Below, in pieces: positions 15,601 to 21,968 of a DNA stretch of 21,968 nucleotides; position 1 is the stretch's first letter, and every line of letters begins with the position of its first letter. Source of the DNA: Candidatus [Bacteroides] periocalifornicus (GTDB lineage Bacteria; Bacteroidota; Bacteroidia; Bacteroidales; CAJPTX01); NCBI GenBank assembly GCA_001421095.1, contig LIIK01000043.1:1-21968 (forward strand), given 5' to 3'. The notes beneath the pieces were generated by a model. The model saw nothing but the letters and a program-made list of their open reading frames with translations. It searched no databases and was not told the DNA's origin. The translations under genes were made by a program, and so were the position numbers.

Positions 15601-16221
15601 GTTACGGAACGCCTTCACCGCATCCCAATCCACCAGATGCCGCACATCCTCTGTGGTTAGCGATTCTATCTTCTGAATCTCATGCGAAGTGCGGAATCCA
15701 TCGAAGAAATGGAGGAACGGCACCCTCCCCTTAATGGCTGCCAGATGCGCCACAGCCGCCAGATCCATCACCTCCTGCACGCTCCCCGTGGAGAGCATGG
15801 CAAAGCCCGTGGTGCGGGCAGCCATCACATCGCTATGGTCGCCAAATATTGAAAGGGCGTGCGTAGCCACCGTACGGGCCGACACGTGGAACACCGCCGG
15901 CAGCAGCTCGCCCGCCATTTTGAACATATTCGGTATCATGAGCAGCAGCCCCTGCGATGCGGTGTAGGTGCTGGTAAGCGCGCCAGACTGCAATGAACCG
16001 TGCACCGCGCCCGCTGCCCCAGCCTCGCTCTGCATCTCGAGAACCTTAACCGTCTCACCCATAAGATTCTTGAGCCCGTGGGCTGACCACTCGTCTACCA
16101 ACTCCGCCATCGTCGAACTCGGCGTGATGGGGTAGATGGCCGCCACCTCGCTGAACATGTACGATACCCACGCCGCTGCGTAGTTCCCATCGCACGTTAC
16201 GAAATTCTTTTTCTCTGCCAT
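12673..16221 (-). CDS. nifJ: Pyruvate:ferredoxin (flavodoxin) oxidoreductase
   Basis: 1,182 residues, the usual length of the single-chain homodimeric enzyme. It oxidises pyruvate with CoA to acetyl-CoA and CO2 and reduces ferredoxin, a core reaction of anaerobic energy metabolism in the cytoplasm. The N-terminal pyruvate domain has YPITPSSTMAELVDEW. Two 4Fe-4S motifs lie at about residues 690 (CIQCNQCAYVCP) and 746 (CTGCGSCVEVCP), then the cluster-site region GACAGCGETPYIK. The thiamine-diphosphate site is near residue 967 (GGDGWAYDIGYGG ... YSNTGGQASKSTP). The frame is intact through runs of eight and seven Cs (14028-14035 and near 13213), useful evidence on sequence quality. Flanked by its own promoter and terminator, so it is probably monocistronic. 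Ends in TAG. Confidence 0.97.
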   Translation of the reverse strand: MAEKKNFVTCDGNYAAAWVSYMFSEVAAIYPITPSSTMAELVDEWSAHGLKNLMGETVKVLEMQSEAGAAGAVHGSLQSGALTSTYTASQGLLLMIPNMFKMAGELLPAVFHVSARTVATHALSIFGDHSDVMAARTTGFAMLSTGSVQEVMDLAAVAHLAAIKGRVPFLHFFDGFRTSHEIQKIESLTTEDVRHLVDWDAVKAFRNRALSNEHPVTRGTAQNPDVYFQNREASNPYYMAIPGIVEYYMDEMAKVTGRHYHLFDYYGDPQATEAIICMGSVADTAREVIDYLNGQGKKVGMLVVRLYRPFSTKHFLNALPTTVKRLAVLDRTKESGATGEPLYNDVRSVFYGLPNAPLIVGGRYGLSSKDTTPAQIIAVYENLWQSEPKNDFTIGIVDDVTFRSLPVGEEINLGDEGVFQGKFYGLGSDGTVGANKNSIKIIGESTDKYCQAYFAYDSKKSGGITISHLRFGNIPIRSPYLVTTPDFVACHVPAYLRKYDMLRGIKEGGSFLLNCSWQGEELEHHLPNSVKRVLASKKVKLYVIDGTTIARECGLGNRTNTIMQSAFFKIANVIPYDLAVTEMKHAIEKTFGKKGEDVVKKNCAAVDRGGEVKEVPVPAAWANLEPEPVVKLENAPDFVNQVMVPMNDQKGDDLPVSAFVGREDGTLPSGTAQWEKRGVASMVPEWINDTCIQCNQCAYVCPHAAIRPFLLTEEEAKNAPAVATCIDGKGGALKDYKFRIQVSVMDCTGCGSCVEVCPAPKHKALEMKLFESQLDQVPAWEYMEHKVGYKAVVDKFANVKNSQFARPLFEFSGACAGCGETPYIKVITQLFGDRMIVANATGCSSIYGGSSPASPYRANELGQGVAWANSLFEDNAEFGLGIHTGIEKIHERVVARALEINTGNELSAPAKEALGKWLEQCDKNNESQEASNALVKALEADGSSTAKELLGFQQYFSKKSLWIFGGDGWAYDIGYGGLDHVLASGQNVKVLVLDTEVYSNTGGQASKSTPVAAVAKFAASGKRIRKKDLGMMAMSYGYVYVAQIAMGADQNQCYKAIREAEAYPGPALIIAYSPCINHGLRVGMGASQLEEKNAVSCGYWQLYRYNPLLEEEGKNPFSLDSKPPKWEDFQNFINGEVRYSSLQKSFPAEAAELFKAAESNAHWRYNSYLRLAQMNYEQEQAK

Positions 16222-16552
16222 AGCTTTCTAGCTCCTAATATTGACCAGAGGCTTAGCTGCTTAGAATGTAATAATCCACCAACGCCCAGCCTCCAGAACA
16301 TCCTTTTATAGCACTAAACCGCAATGCAAATGTATACCAAAGCCTCGGGTTTAGCTAAAGCCTACCCGCTATTTGAAAAGCTTCTAACTGGAAAATGGTA
16401 GAAAACGCCCCTTTGCCCTGGGGCAACACCCGCTAAAGATGATCGATTTTTCACATAGAATACTGGCTAGCAAGCATATAGAAAAATCCACCTCGCTATG
16501 GGTTGGCTCGTAATTTAGAGCCGTTATAGCTGGCGTGGCTCTACACCCCAGT
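16222..16552. other. Intergenic stretch between fic and nifJ
   Basis: It holds the nifJ promoter and a long leader. A small 14-base hairpin lies at 16413-16426 (TTGCCC / GGGCAA) and is followed on the minus strand by a short T run, a weak candidate fic terminator. The open frames here lack any recognisable motif. Confidence 0.4.
16327..16360 (-). promoter_or_regulatory. Promoter of nifJ
   Basis: On the minus strand TACATTTG (16327-16334) matches the Bacteroidota -7 element fully. A weaker -33-like CTTTAG lies about 20 bases upstream (16355-16360). It predicts a leader of about 95 bases to ATG 16221. A GGAG lies 12-13 bases before the start codon, too far to be a convincing Shine-Dalgarno. 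Confidence 0.5.
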
Positions 16553-17263
16553 TTATCGGGCAAAACGCTGAACCATAGCAGCATACTCATCCTGCGCTGT
16601 TCGGCACGTGTCTAGCAGGTACCCCTTCACCCTTGAGTACTCCTGCAGCCCGCGGTAGTAGAAAGCCTTCAGCTCCTCGGTGATAATAAACGGCATAACG
16701 CCATTGGCCAGGCACTCCCTAAACATCAGCAGCCGCCCTACCCTACCATTCCCATCCTGAAAAGGGTGTATCGCCTCAAAATGGTAGTGGAGATCAACGA
16801 TCTCTTCCAGTGCCACATGGGCTAGCGCGGCGTAGCCCTCCAGCAATCGCCGCATCGCACCAGGTACTTCTGAGGGGGGCGTGGTCTCGAGCATCGCCAC
16901 CTCATTGGGAATCCGCTTATAGCCACCCACTACAAACCAGCTGGCTCTCGCCTGGCTTGTGCTGGATTTCAAGGTCTGGTGCAGCTCTTTGACGATAGGT
17001 TCTGAGAGGGGTTCTCCAATCCGTTCGAGTAGCAAATCGAAGCAGCAGAAGTGGTTGATGGTTTCTACCAAATCATCAGCATTTAGAGTGCTATCAGTTG
17101 GCATGATGGTATTGGTCTCGAAGAGGTAGCGTGTCTGCTCTGAACTCAGGCGACAGCCCTCTATACGGTTGCTATGGTAGGCAAAGAGGATTTGGGTATT
17201 GTGATAGAGCCCGCCCGAAAGGTGCGTGCGAGCCTGCTCACGAAGAGTGGAAAGAAGATCCAT
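16553..17263 (-). CDS. Class II Fic-domain protein (probable AMP transferase)
   Basis: 236 residues from ATG 17263; the frame is open further upstream, but that part shows no Fic-family features. The Fic active-site motif is complete at residues 166-177 (HPFQDGNGRVGR), with the catalytic His first. An N-terminal inhibitory motif of the S/T-xxx-E-G/N type is at 31-36 (SNRIEG), followed by a Fic_N-like region. Family members move AMP, or sometimes another nucleotide part, from a cofactor onto a hydroxyl of a target protein. The internal Glu blocks ATP binding until relieved, so this is a self-inhibited class II protein. No antitoxin gene is adjacent. It follows rlmD on the same strand with a 136-base gap, and I see no strong promoter, so read-through is possible. 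The target is unknown. Confidence 0.88.
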   Translation of the reverse strand: MDLLSTLREQARTHLSGGLYHNTQILFAYHSNRIEGCRLSSEQTRYLFETNTIMPTDSTLNADDLVETINHFCCFDLLLERIGEPLSEPIVKELHQTLKSSTSQARASWFVVGGYKRIPNEVAMLETTPPSEVPGAMRRLLEGYAALAHVALEEIVDLHYHFEAIHPFQDGNGRVGRLLMFRECLANGVMPFIITEELKAFYYRGLQEYSRVKGYLLDTCRTAQDEYAAMVQRFAR

Positions 17264-17399
17264 CGGCTCTTTAGGATAGTCGTTTTTTCTACCATATCTC
17301 TGCAAGACCGCCAGCCCCTGCGTGAAACATCCTTCAGCTCCGTTCCCTTCGACCCTACACTTTACGGCGGTCTCTGGACGATTGCCCGAACGGCTGATA

Positions 17400-18896
17400 C
17401 TACAGATTCCTCCGCTCCAGCAGTACCACATTCTCCACATGCTTGGTGTGGGGGAACATGTCCACGGGCTGCACCCCGGTAACCTGGTAGGCAGCCTTTA
17501 GCAATGCAAGATCACGAGCCTGAGTAGCGGGATTACAGCTCACGTACACCATGCGCTGTGGGGCGATCTCCAGCAATTTCTCCACCACCTTAGGGTGCAT
17601 ACCCGCGCGTGGCGGATCGGCAATCAGCACATCGGGCCGTCCCTCACGGGCGACAAAATCGGCATCCAGCAGCTCCAGCACATCGCCCGCGTAGAACGTG
17701 GCATTCGCTATCCCATTCCGCTCGGCATTCCGCTTAGCATCCTCTATCGCCTCGGGCACCGTCTCTATGCCCACCACCTTCTGGCAATCGTTGGCTAGGA
17801 ATAGCCCAATAGTCCCCGTGCCTGTGTAGAGGTCGTAGAGGGTTTCGCTCCCCTTGAGGCCGGCCAGCTGCCGCACTACATTGTAGAGCCGCTCGCCCTG
17901 GCGGGAGTTGGTCTGGTAGAACGATTTCGGGCCTATAACCACCCTTAGCCGCCCAAGCTGTTCCTCTATGGTTGCCTGCCCGCGGTAAACGTGCATCTCG
18001 CAGTCGTAGAGCGTATCGTTCACCTTGGCGTTGATGCACCAGAGCAGGGAGGTAACGCCGAGAAACCTGTGGGCAATTTCCGAGAGGAATTGCGCCCTAG
18101 CAGAGGGGTCATCGTGGGCAAATACGAATAGCGCCATCGTCTGCCCCAGGGTTGTGGTGCGCACCATCATCCCCCTCAGCCATCCACTCTGGGTTTTGGC
18201 ATCGTAAAAACTGTAACCGTGGGTTAGGGCTATTTCACGGGCCGCATTGCGCAATCCGTTGGATTCACCGCCCTGTAGCCAGCAGTGGTGGATGTCGATC
18301 ACCTTGTCAAACCGCCCTGGCGCATGGAAACCGACAGCAGGCGAAAGTTCCGAATCCCCTTCTGCTAGGGCCTCCCAGAGCCGTTGGCCTACTACGGGGT
18401 CCTCTGTAGTATCGTTTGGCATTGCAAGCGCATTGCTACTCCGCCCCTCAAAAGGGACAGCACCGTAGGCCTTCCACACCCGAGGGCTAAAGGTGAATTC
18501 CAGCTTATTGCGGTAGTAGAGCGTTGGGGTAGCACCCAGTATCGGCTCAATCTGCGCACCGCCAAGCCCCCCTATTCGCTGGAGTTGGTCAGCCACCTGC
18601 TGCTGCTTCATCTGTAGCTGCTGCGTGTAGGGAAGCATCTGCCACTGGCAACCGCCGCACACATCGAAATGCTGGCAAACAGGCTCCTGCCGCAGATCTG
18701 AAAGCTGCCGATAGCGAACCACATAGCCCTCTGCATACCCCTTCCGCTTGCGGGTTACCTGCACATCTACCCTATCGCCCGGCACCGTGCCCGGCACGAA
18801 GAGCGCCACCCCGTCCCACCAGGCTATAGACTGCCCCTCGGCCGCCAGCCGCTCCATCCGAATATCTGCCACTACGGGCTTTTTCCCCCTTGCCAT
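17400..18896 (-). CDS. rlmD: RlmD/RumA-type 23S rRNA (uracil-C5) methyltransferase
   Basis: 498 residues. An N-terminal TRAM RNA-binding domain (about residues 10-65) is followed by Fe-S ligands C74, C80 and C83 (CQHFDVCGGC) and a probable fourth Cys in IHHCWLQ. The SAM-dependent methyltransferase domain has FYQTNSRQGE, DLYTGTGTIGLFLA, IADPPRAGMHP and the nucleophile Cys in YVSCNPATQARDL. The family methylates C5 of a uridine in 23S rRNA, U1939 for RlmD, using S-adenosylmethionine. The exact position, and RlmD versus a paralogue such as RlmCD or TrmA-like, cannot be settled from sequence alone. ATG 18896 is chosen because the TACCTTTG promoter box (18915-18922) lies inside the longer frame that starts at 18926. 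Confidence 0.88.
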   Translation of the reverse strand: MARGKKPVVADIRMERLAAEGQSIAWWDGVALFVPGTVPGDRVDVQVTRKRKGYAEGYVVRYRQLSDLRQEPVCQHFDVCGGCQWQMLPYTQQLQMKQQQVADQLQRIGGLGGAQIEPILGATPTLYYRNKLEFTFSPRVWKAYGAVPFEGRSSNALAMPNDTTEDPVVGQRLWEALAEGDSELSPAVGFHAPGRFDKVIDIHHCWLQGGESNGLRNAAREIALTHGYSFYDAKTQSGWLRGMMVRTTTLGQTMALFVFAHDDPSARAQFLSEIAHRFLGVTSLLWCINAKVNDTLYDCEMHVYRGQATIEEQLGRLRVVIGPKSFYQTNSRQGERLYNVVRQLAGLKGSETLYDLYTGTGTIGLFLANDCQKVVGIETVPEAIEDAKRNAERNGIANATFYAGDVLELLDADFVAREGRPDVLIADPPRAGMHPKVVEKLLEIAPQRMVYVSCNPATQARDLALLKAAYQVTGVQPVDMFPHTKHVENVVLLERRNL

Positions 18897-18914
18897 TCGC
18901 TGTATATTTGGCGG

Positions 18915-18922
18915 CAAAGGTA
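18915..18922 (-). promoter_or_regulatory. -7 promoter element of rlmD
   Basis: TACCTTTG on the minus strand, a full match to the Bacteroidota -7 element, 18 bases before ATG 18896. No clear TTTG is seen at -33. The leader would be only about a dozen bases. This box rules out the upstream in-frame start at 18926. Confidence 0.6.
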
Positions 18923-18964
18923 GCAAGATGCCCGCACTAATGGAAAAATAATTTCCCCTGCTGC

Positions 18965-18994
18965 TTGCCCTTTCGTGAAAAAGCCCTACCTTTG
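18965..18994 (+). promoter_or_regulatory. Promoter of tRNA-Arg
   Basis: TTG at 18965-18967, 19 bases, then TACCTTTG at 18987-18994: a textbook Bacteroidota promoter. Transcription would begin a few bases before the tRNA at 19005. It diverges from the rlmD promoter about 65 bases away. Confidence 0.8.
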
Positions 18995-19004
18995 CGCCGC
19001 AGTT

Positions 19005-19081
19005 GGCCCCGTAGTTCAGCTGAATAGAACGTCAGATTCCGGTTCTGAAGGTCGTGGGTTTGAATCCCGCCGGGGTCACCA
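19005..19081 (+). tRNA. tRNA-Arg (anticodon CCG)
   Basis: A 77-base cloverleaf. Acceptor GGCCCCG pairs with CGGGGTC (one G-T). The D stem is GTTC/GAAC and the anticodon stem TCAGA/TCTGA around loop TTCCGGT. The variable loop has five bases, and the T stem GTGGG/CCCGC surrounds TTTGAAT. The discriminator is A and CCA is encoded. Anticodon CCG reads arginine codon CGG. It has its own promoter and terminator. Confidence 0.96.
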
Positions 19082-19086
19082 TTAAG

Positions 19087-19120
19087 AGGGCGCAGGCTTA
19101 GGCTTGCGCCCTTTTCATTT
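19087..19120 (+). terminator. Rho-independent terminator after tRNA-Arg
   Basis: An 8-bp outer stem AGGGCGCA/TGCGCCCT is followed by TTTT and a T-rich tail, 6 bases after the tRNA. The convergent trkA ends about 70 bases away, and the same hairpin may help end its transcript, though that side lacks a good U tract. Confidence 0.85.
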
Positions 19121-19190
19121 TTATGTGGCTCGCTCAAAACCTTTGCCAAACCCACGTAAGAGGCCTCCGTTCAGATTCCACCATTCCCTC

Positions 19191-20534
19191 CTACCCGAAG
19201 AACCTCTCCACCTTCTTGCTCACCTCGCCCACCGCGAACACCACCACCCTGTCGCCCGGCACTATCTGCGTGTCGCCCTTGGCTATAAAGGTGCTGTCGC
19301 CCCGCACCACGCCGCCCACTATCGCCTGCCGGGGGAAGTTGATATCCTTGAGCCGCCCACGGGTAACAGGGGCGTGCGGCTGCACCACAAACTCCATCAC
19401 CTCGGCATCGCTCCCGGTGAGGTAGTGCACGCTCGAGACATCGCTCCCCATCGTGTAGCGGAATATCCTAGAGGCCGTTATGAGCTTCTTATTCACCACG
19501 CTATCGATCCCCATGCTCTCAGCCATGGCTATGTAGTCCAGATTCTCCACCTCGGCTATGATGCGCCTTACCCCCGCCCGCCAGGCAGCTAGGCACGTCA
19601 GGATGTTGGTCTCGCTGCTCCCGGTTACCGCCACAAAGGCATCAGCCCCCTCCAGCCCCTCCTCTAGCAGCAGGTTCGTATTCCGCCCATCCCCCCGTAT
19701 TAGCAGCGTATCGTGCAGCAGGGGGGCGATCTGTTCGCACTTCTCCCGATCGTTCTCAAAGAGCTTGATGGTCTTCACCTTACCCTCAAGATCCAGGCAT
19801 GTCCGCAGCCCCATTCGGCTAGCCCCCAGCACGAAGAGCGTATTCACCTGCAGCACCGATGTCCCTATCAGCTTCCGCCAGCAGTTAATCCCCTTCTGGG
19901 TAGAGATCAGGTGGATGATATCGCCCCGTTGGAGAGTGTCATTCCCCTTGGGTATCAACGTCTCGCCCTCTCGGGTTACGGCGGCTATCAGGAGCTCCAC
20001 CTCGTCGAACAGGCGATCCACCTGCCGCAGCGTTAGCCCCACCACCTGCATCCCCTCCTCCAGCTTATAGCTCGCAAGGCTCAGCTTCCCGTGCGAGAAC
20101 TCTACAAGCTCCATGGTGCCAGCCTCGCCCAGCAGGCCGATTATCACCTGCGAGGCCAGCTTTTCCGGGTAGATAAGCGAGTCGATACCCAGACTCCTGA
20201 GCAGGTCGGTGTTGCCCTGTTTTAGGTACTCATTGCTATCTACCCGCGCCACCACGCGCTTAGCACCGAGCTTCTTGGCCATGATGGCCGCTATAATGTT
20301 GGTCTCCTCCTGGCTAGCTACCGCCACGAAGAGATCGACCCCCTCCACCCGCGCCTCCTGCAGCACGGCGAACGAGGTGGCGCTGCCCGCTATGGTCACC
20401 AGGTCGGCCTCCTCGGCCAGCGCATCCAGCTTCTCCTGCTTCGGGTCTATGGCCACTATAGCATGGTAGCTACTGGCTAGCATAGAGGCCAAGTGCCGCC
20501 CAACCTCTCCGATACCCGCCACTATGATCCGCAT
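19191..20534 (-). CDS. trkA: Trk potassium uptake regulatory protein TrkA
   Basis: 447 residues, the normal length for full TrkA with two RCK units. The first NAD-binding fold starts at MRIIVAGIGEVGRHLASML. It is followed by a RCK_C domain (about residues 140-225), a second nucleotide-binding fold starting LFVLGASRMGLRTCLDL, and a second RCK_C ending at the C-terminus. TrkA sits on the cytoplasmic face of the TrkH/TrkG potassium channel and gates it in response to nucleotides. The channel gene is not in this window. I chose ATG 20534 because it begins the Rossmann fold exactly; the frame open to 20684 adds sequence unlike the family. Divergent from asd. Ends in TAG. Confidence 0.93.
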   Translation of the reverse strand: MRIIVAGIGEVGRHLASMLASSYHAIVAIDPKQEKLDALAEEADLVTIAGSATSFAVLQEARVEGVDLFVAVASQEETNIIAAIMAKKLGAKRVVARVDSNEYLKQGNTDLLRSLGIDSLIYPEKLASQVIIGLLGEAGTMELVEFSHGKLSLASYKLEEGMQVVGLTLRQVDRLFDEVELLIAAVTREGETLIPKGNDTLQRGDIIHLISTQKGINCWRKLIGTSVLQVNTLFVLGASRMGLRTCLDLEGKVKTIKLFENDREKCEQIAPLLHDTLLIRGDGRNTNLLLEEGLEGADAFVAVTGSSETNILTCLAAWRAGVRRIIAEVENLDYIAMAESMGIDSVVNKKLITASRIFRYTMGSDVSSVHYLTGSDAEVMEFVVQPHAPVTRGRLKDINFPRQAIVGGVVRGDSTFIAKGDTQIVPGDRVVVFAVGEVSKKVERFFG

Positions 20535-20673
20535 GGTGTGAAACCCATCTATCGTGATTGACTTTGCCCCAAGATTAACACCGAAACGCCCAGCCCTACA
20601 GGGGAGAAAGCGCACCGAAACATTCCACAACACCAACCCGAGCGATACCCTTCGCCCCACCCCCGCAAGCGCG

Positions 20674-20681
20674 CAAATGTA
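20674..20681 (-). promoter_or_regulatory. -7 promoter element of trkA
   Basis: TACATTTG on the minus strand, a full match to TAnnTTTG. No TTTG stands 19-21 bases upstream. The leader to ATG 20534 would be about 130 bases. The box ends 9 bases from the -33 element of the opposing asd promoter. Confidence 0.5.
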
Positions 20682-20689
20682 CAAAAATA

Positions 20690-20720
20690 TTGCGTATCTT
20701 CCCCATTGTCGCTACCTTTG
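20690..20720 (+). promoter_or_regulatory. Promoter of asd
   Basis: TTG at 20690-20692, 20 bases, then TACCTTTG at 20713-20720, a full Bacteroidota-type promoter. Its position inside the longer plus-strand frame that begins at 20554 argues for the start codon at 20743. Confidence 0.78.
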
Positions 20721-20742
20721 CCTACCTAAACAGGATGCAATC

Positions 20743-21741
20743 ATGCGCATAGCAATAGTAGGTGCCACGGGGCTTGTGGGGCGAACCATGACCACAGTAC
20801 TCGCGGAAAGGGGATTCAGCCAAGCCGAATTGATACCTGCCGCCTCTAGCCGGTCGGTGGGCAGCACGGTGCCATTCGCGGGGAGAGACGTTCGGGTGGT
20901 TTCAATAGCCGATGCGCTAGCCGCCAAGCCCGCAGTGGCGCTCTTTGCCGCAGGGGGGGACGTATCGCGCGAGTGGGCGCCCCAATTCACCAGCCAGGGG
21001 GTGTGGGTAGTAGACAACTCCTCGGCCTGGCGAATGGCCGACGGTGTGCCGCTTGTGGTGCCAGAGGTGAACCCCGATGCGCTAGCACCCAACAGGCTCT
21101 TGGTGGCCAACCCGAACTGCAGCACCATCCAGCTAGTGGTAGCACTCGCCCCCCTCCACAGAGCCTACGGTATCGAGTTCGTGCACGTGAGCACCTACCA
21201 ATCGGTAAGCGGCACGGGGATGAAGGGGATAGAGCAACTGCGCGCCGAACGGGCAGCCATGCACCTCCCTACCGACCGTAAAGCCTACCCCCACCCTATA
21301 GATCTCAACTGCCTACCCCAGTGCGATGACTTCACCCCGAACCTCTACACCAAAGAGGAGATGAAGCTCATCAATGAGCCCCGCAAGATCCTGAACCACC
21401 CCTCCCTGCGTATTTCAGCCACCGCGGTGCGCGTACCCGTGTGGGGCGGGCATTCCGAGGCGGTATCTGCAATCTTTAGGCAGGAAGTGACGCCCGCCGA
21501 AGCCCGTAGCCTCCTCTCGAAAAGCCCTGGGCTAACGGTGGTAGACAACCCCGAACGCTCTGAGTACCCGCTAGCCCGCCTAGCACAGGGCAGGGATGAT
21601 GTATTCGTAGGACGAATCCGCGAAGACCTCGCATTCCCTGGCCACGGGCTTAACCTCTGGGTGGTAGCCGACAACCTCCGCAAGGGGGCCGCCACCAATG
21701 CGGTGCAGATAGTACAGGAGATCGCGAAGCGATTCCTGTAG
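20743..21741 (+). CDS. asd: Aspartate-semialdehyde dehydrogenase
   Basis: 332 residues. It reduces aspartyl-4-phosphate to aspartate-4-semialdehyde with NADPH, the step leading to lysine/diaminopimelate, threonine and methionine. The N-terminal nucleotide-binding loop is MRIAIVGATGLVGRTM. The active-site Cys is C126 in NPNCSTIQL, the conserved turn YQSVSGTGMKG follows, and the catalytic His is H237 in RVPVWGGHSE. The length is typical. ATG 20743 is chosen because the fold starts there and the promoter box lies just upstream. Transcribed divergently from trkA. Ends in TAG, with no clear terminator; the nearest hairpin is the repeat at 21777-21825. Confidence 0.95.
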   Translation: MRIAIVGATGLVGRTMTTVLAERGFSQAELIPAASSRSVGSTVPFAGRDVRVVSIADALAAKPAVALFAAGGDVSREWAPQFTSQGVWVVDNSSAWRMADGVPLVVPEVNPDALAPNRLLVANPNCSTIQLVVALAPLHRAYGIEFVHVSTYQSVSGTGMKGIEQLRAERAAMHLPTDRKAYPHPIDLNCLPQCDDFTPNLYTKEEMKLINEPRKILNHPSLRISATAVRVPVWGGHSEAVSAIFRQEVTPAEARSLLSKSPGLTVVDNPERSEYPLARLAQGRDDVFVGRIREDLAFPGHGLNLWVVADNLRKGAATNAVQIVQEIAKRFL

Positions 21742-21776
21742 CGAGCCTCAGCCCAGACCGCACGGGAAGGGAGGGC

Positions 21777-21825
21777 AGTGGGCGGGCAACTCTCGGGCCG
21801 CCCCTACAGCACCTCCCCCACCAAG
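21777..21825 (-). repeat. Dispersed 49-bp hairpin repeat, copy 2 (inverted)
   Basis: The reverse complement matches 342-390 at 44 of 49 positions. The hairpin is kept (GGGCGG / CCGCCC), including a G/C change within the arm region, which suggests the structure matters. It lies 36 bases after asd and might serve as its transcript end. Confidence 0.65.
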
Positions 21826-21968
21826 ATCCTTATGAGACTCGCCGTCACCTGCCTCCCATTGCCACCACGTGCATACCAAGACTACGGAAATACCTACGAC
21901 AAAGACCGTGGGGTTCCATTGATGGATAGCATGCGTGGTAGGCACGGTGGGCGCATCGGGTGGTAGGA
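21826..21968. other. Window-end intergenic sequence
   Basis: No recognisable gene is seen. The short open frame across this region begins inside the repeat and has a glycine/arginine-rich tail without known motifs. Confidence 0.35.

Noticed and set aside
16384..16590. Minus-strand open frame between nifJ and fic
   Set aside because: It overlaps the 3' end of fic in another frame, has no recognisable motif and no promoter.
18937..19155. Minus-strand frame of 72 codons across the tRNA, containing GGIQTHDLQNRN
   Set aside because: This peptide is the well-known false translation of the antisense strand of a tRNA gene; the tRNA-Arg at 19005-19081 explains it fully.

Overview
The window looks like chromosomal DNA of an anaerobic member of the Bacteroidota, probably Bacteroidales-like, with fairly high GC. 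Four things point there. Promoters match the Bacteroidota -7 consensus TAnnTTTG (TACCTTTG four times, TACATTTG twice). There is a type IX secretion (T9SS) C-terminal sorting domain, a pyruvate:ferredoxin oxidoreductase, and the Bacteroidota form of Mrp without a C-terminal CxxC. No ribosomal RNA is present to name a genus.

Layout. Bases 1-475 are non-coding: a 198-bp MITE-like unit bounded by 25-bp inverted repeats, a 49-bp dispersed hairpin repeat, and a strong terminator. Bases 476-9310 (minus strand) hold one very large gene, about 2,945 codons if repaired: signal peptide, S8 subtilisin domain, GEVED, CARDB-like and LamG-like modules, an MBG-type module, alternating regulatory-like and InlB-B-type repeats, and a T9SS sorting domain. 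It is broken by two in-frame TAG codons and five frameshifts, so I read it as a recently inactivated pseudogene. Bases 9716-12351 (minus) hold mrp, a NifU C-terminal-domain protein and a LysM/glucosaminidase cell-wall hydrolase. Then come nifJ (12673-16221, minus), a class II Fic protein (16553-17263, minus) and an RlmD-type 23S rRNA methyltransferase (17400-18896, minus). A plus-strand tRNA-Arg(CCG) follows with its own promoter and terminator, then trkA (minus) divergent from asd (plus). The last 230 bases carry a second, inverted copy of the 49-bp repeat.

How the genes relate. Mrp and the NifU-domain protein are both iron-sulfur carriers, and they lie next to nifJ, a large 4Fe-4S enzyme, and near RlmD, whose family also binds a cluster. 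trkA and asd are unrelated housekeeping genes (potassium uptake control; the lysine/threonine/methionine branch) that share one compact divergent promoter region. Of the eight intact protein genes, six end in TAG.

I found no CRISPR array, phage gene, transposase or gene cluster that looks like a new biological system. The most unusual content is the fragmented giant protease gene and the dispersed palindromic repeats near the window ends.
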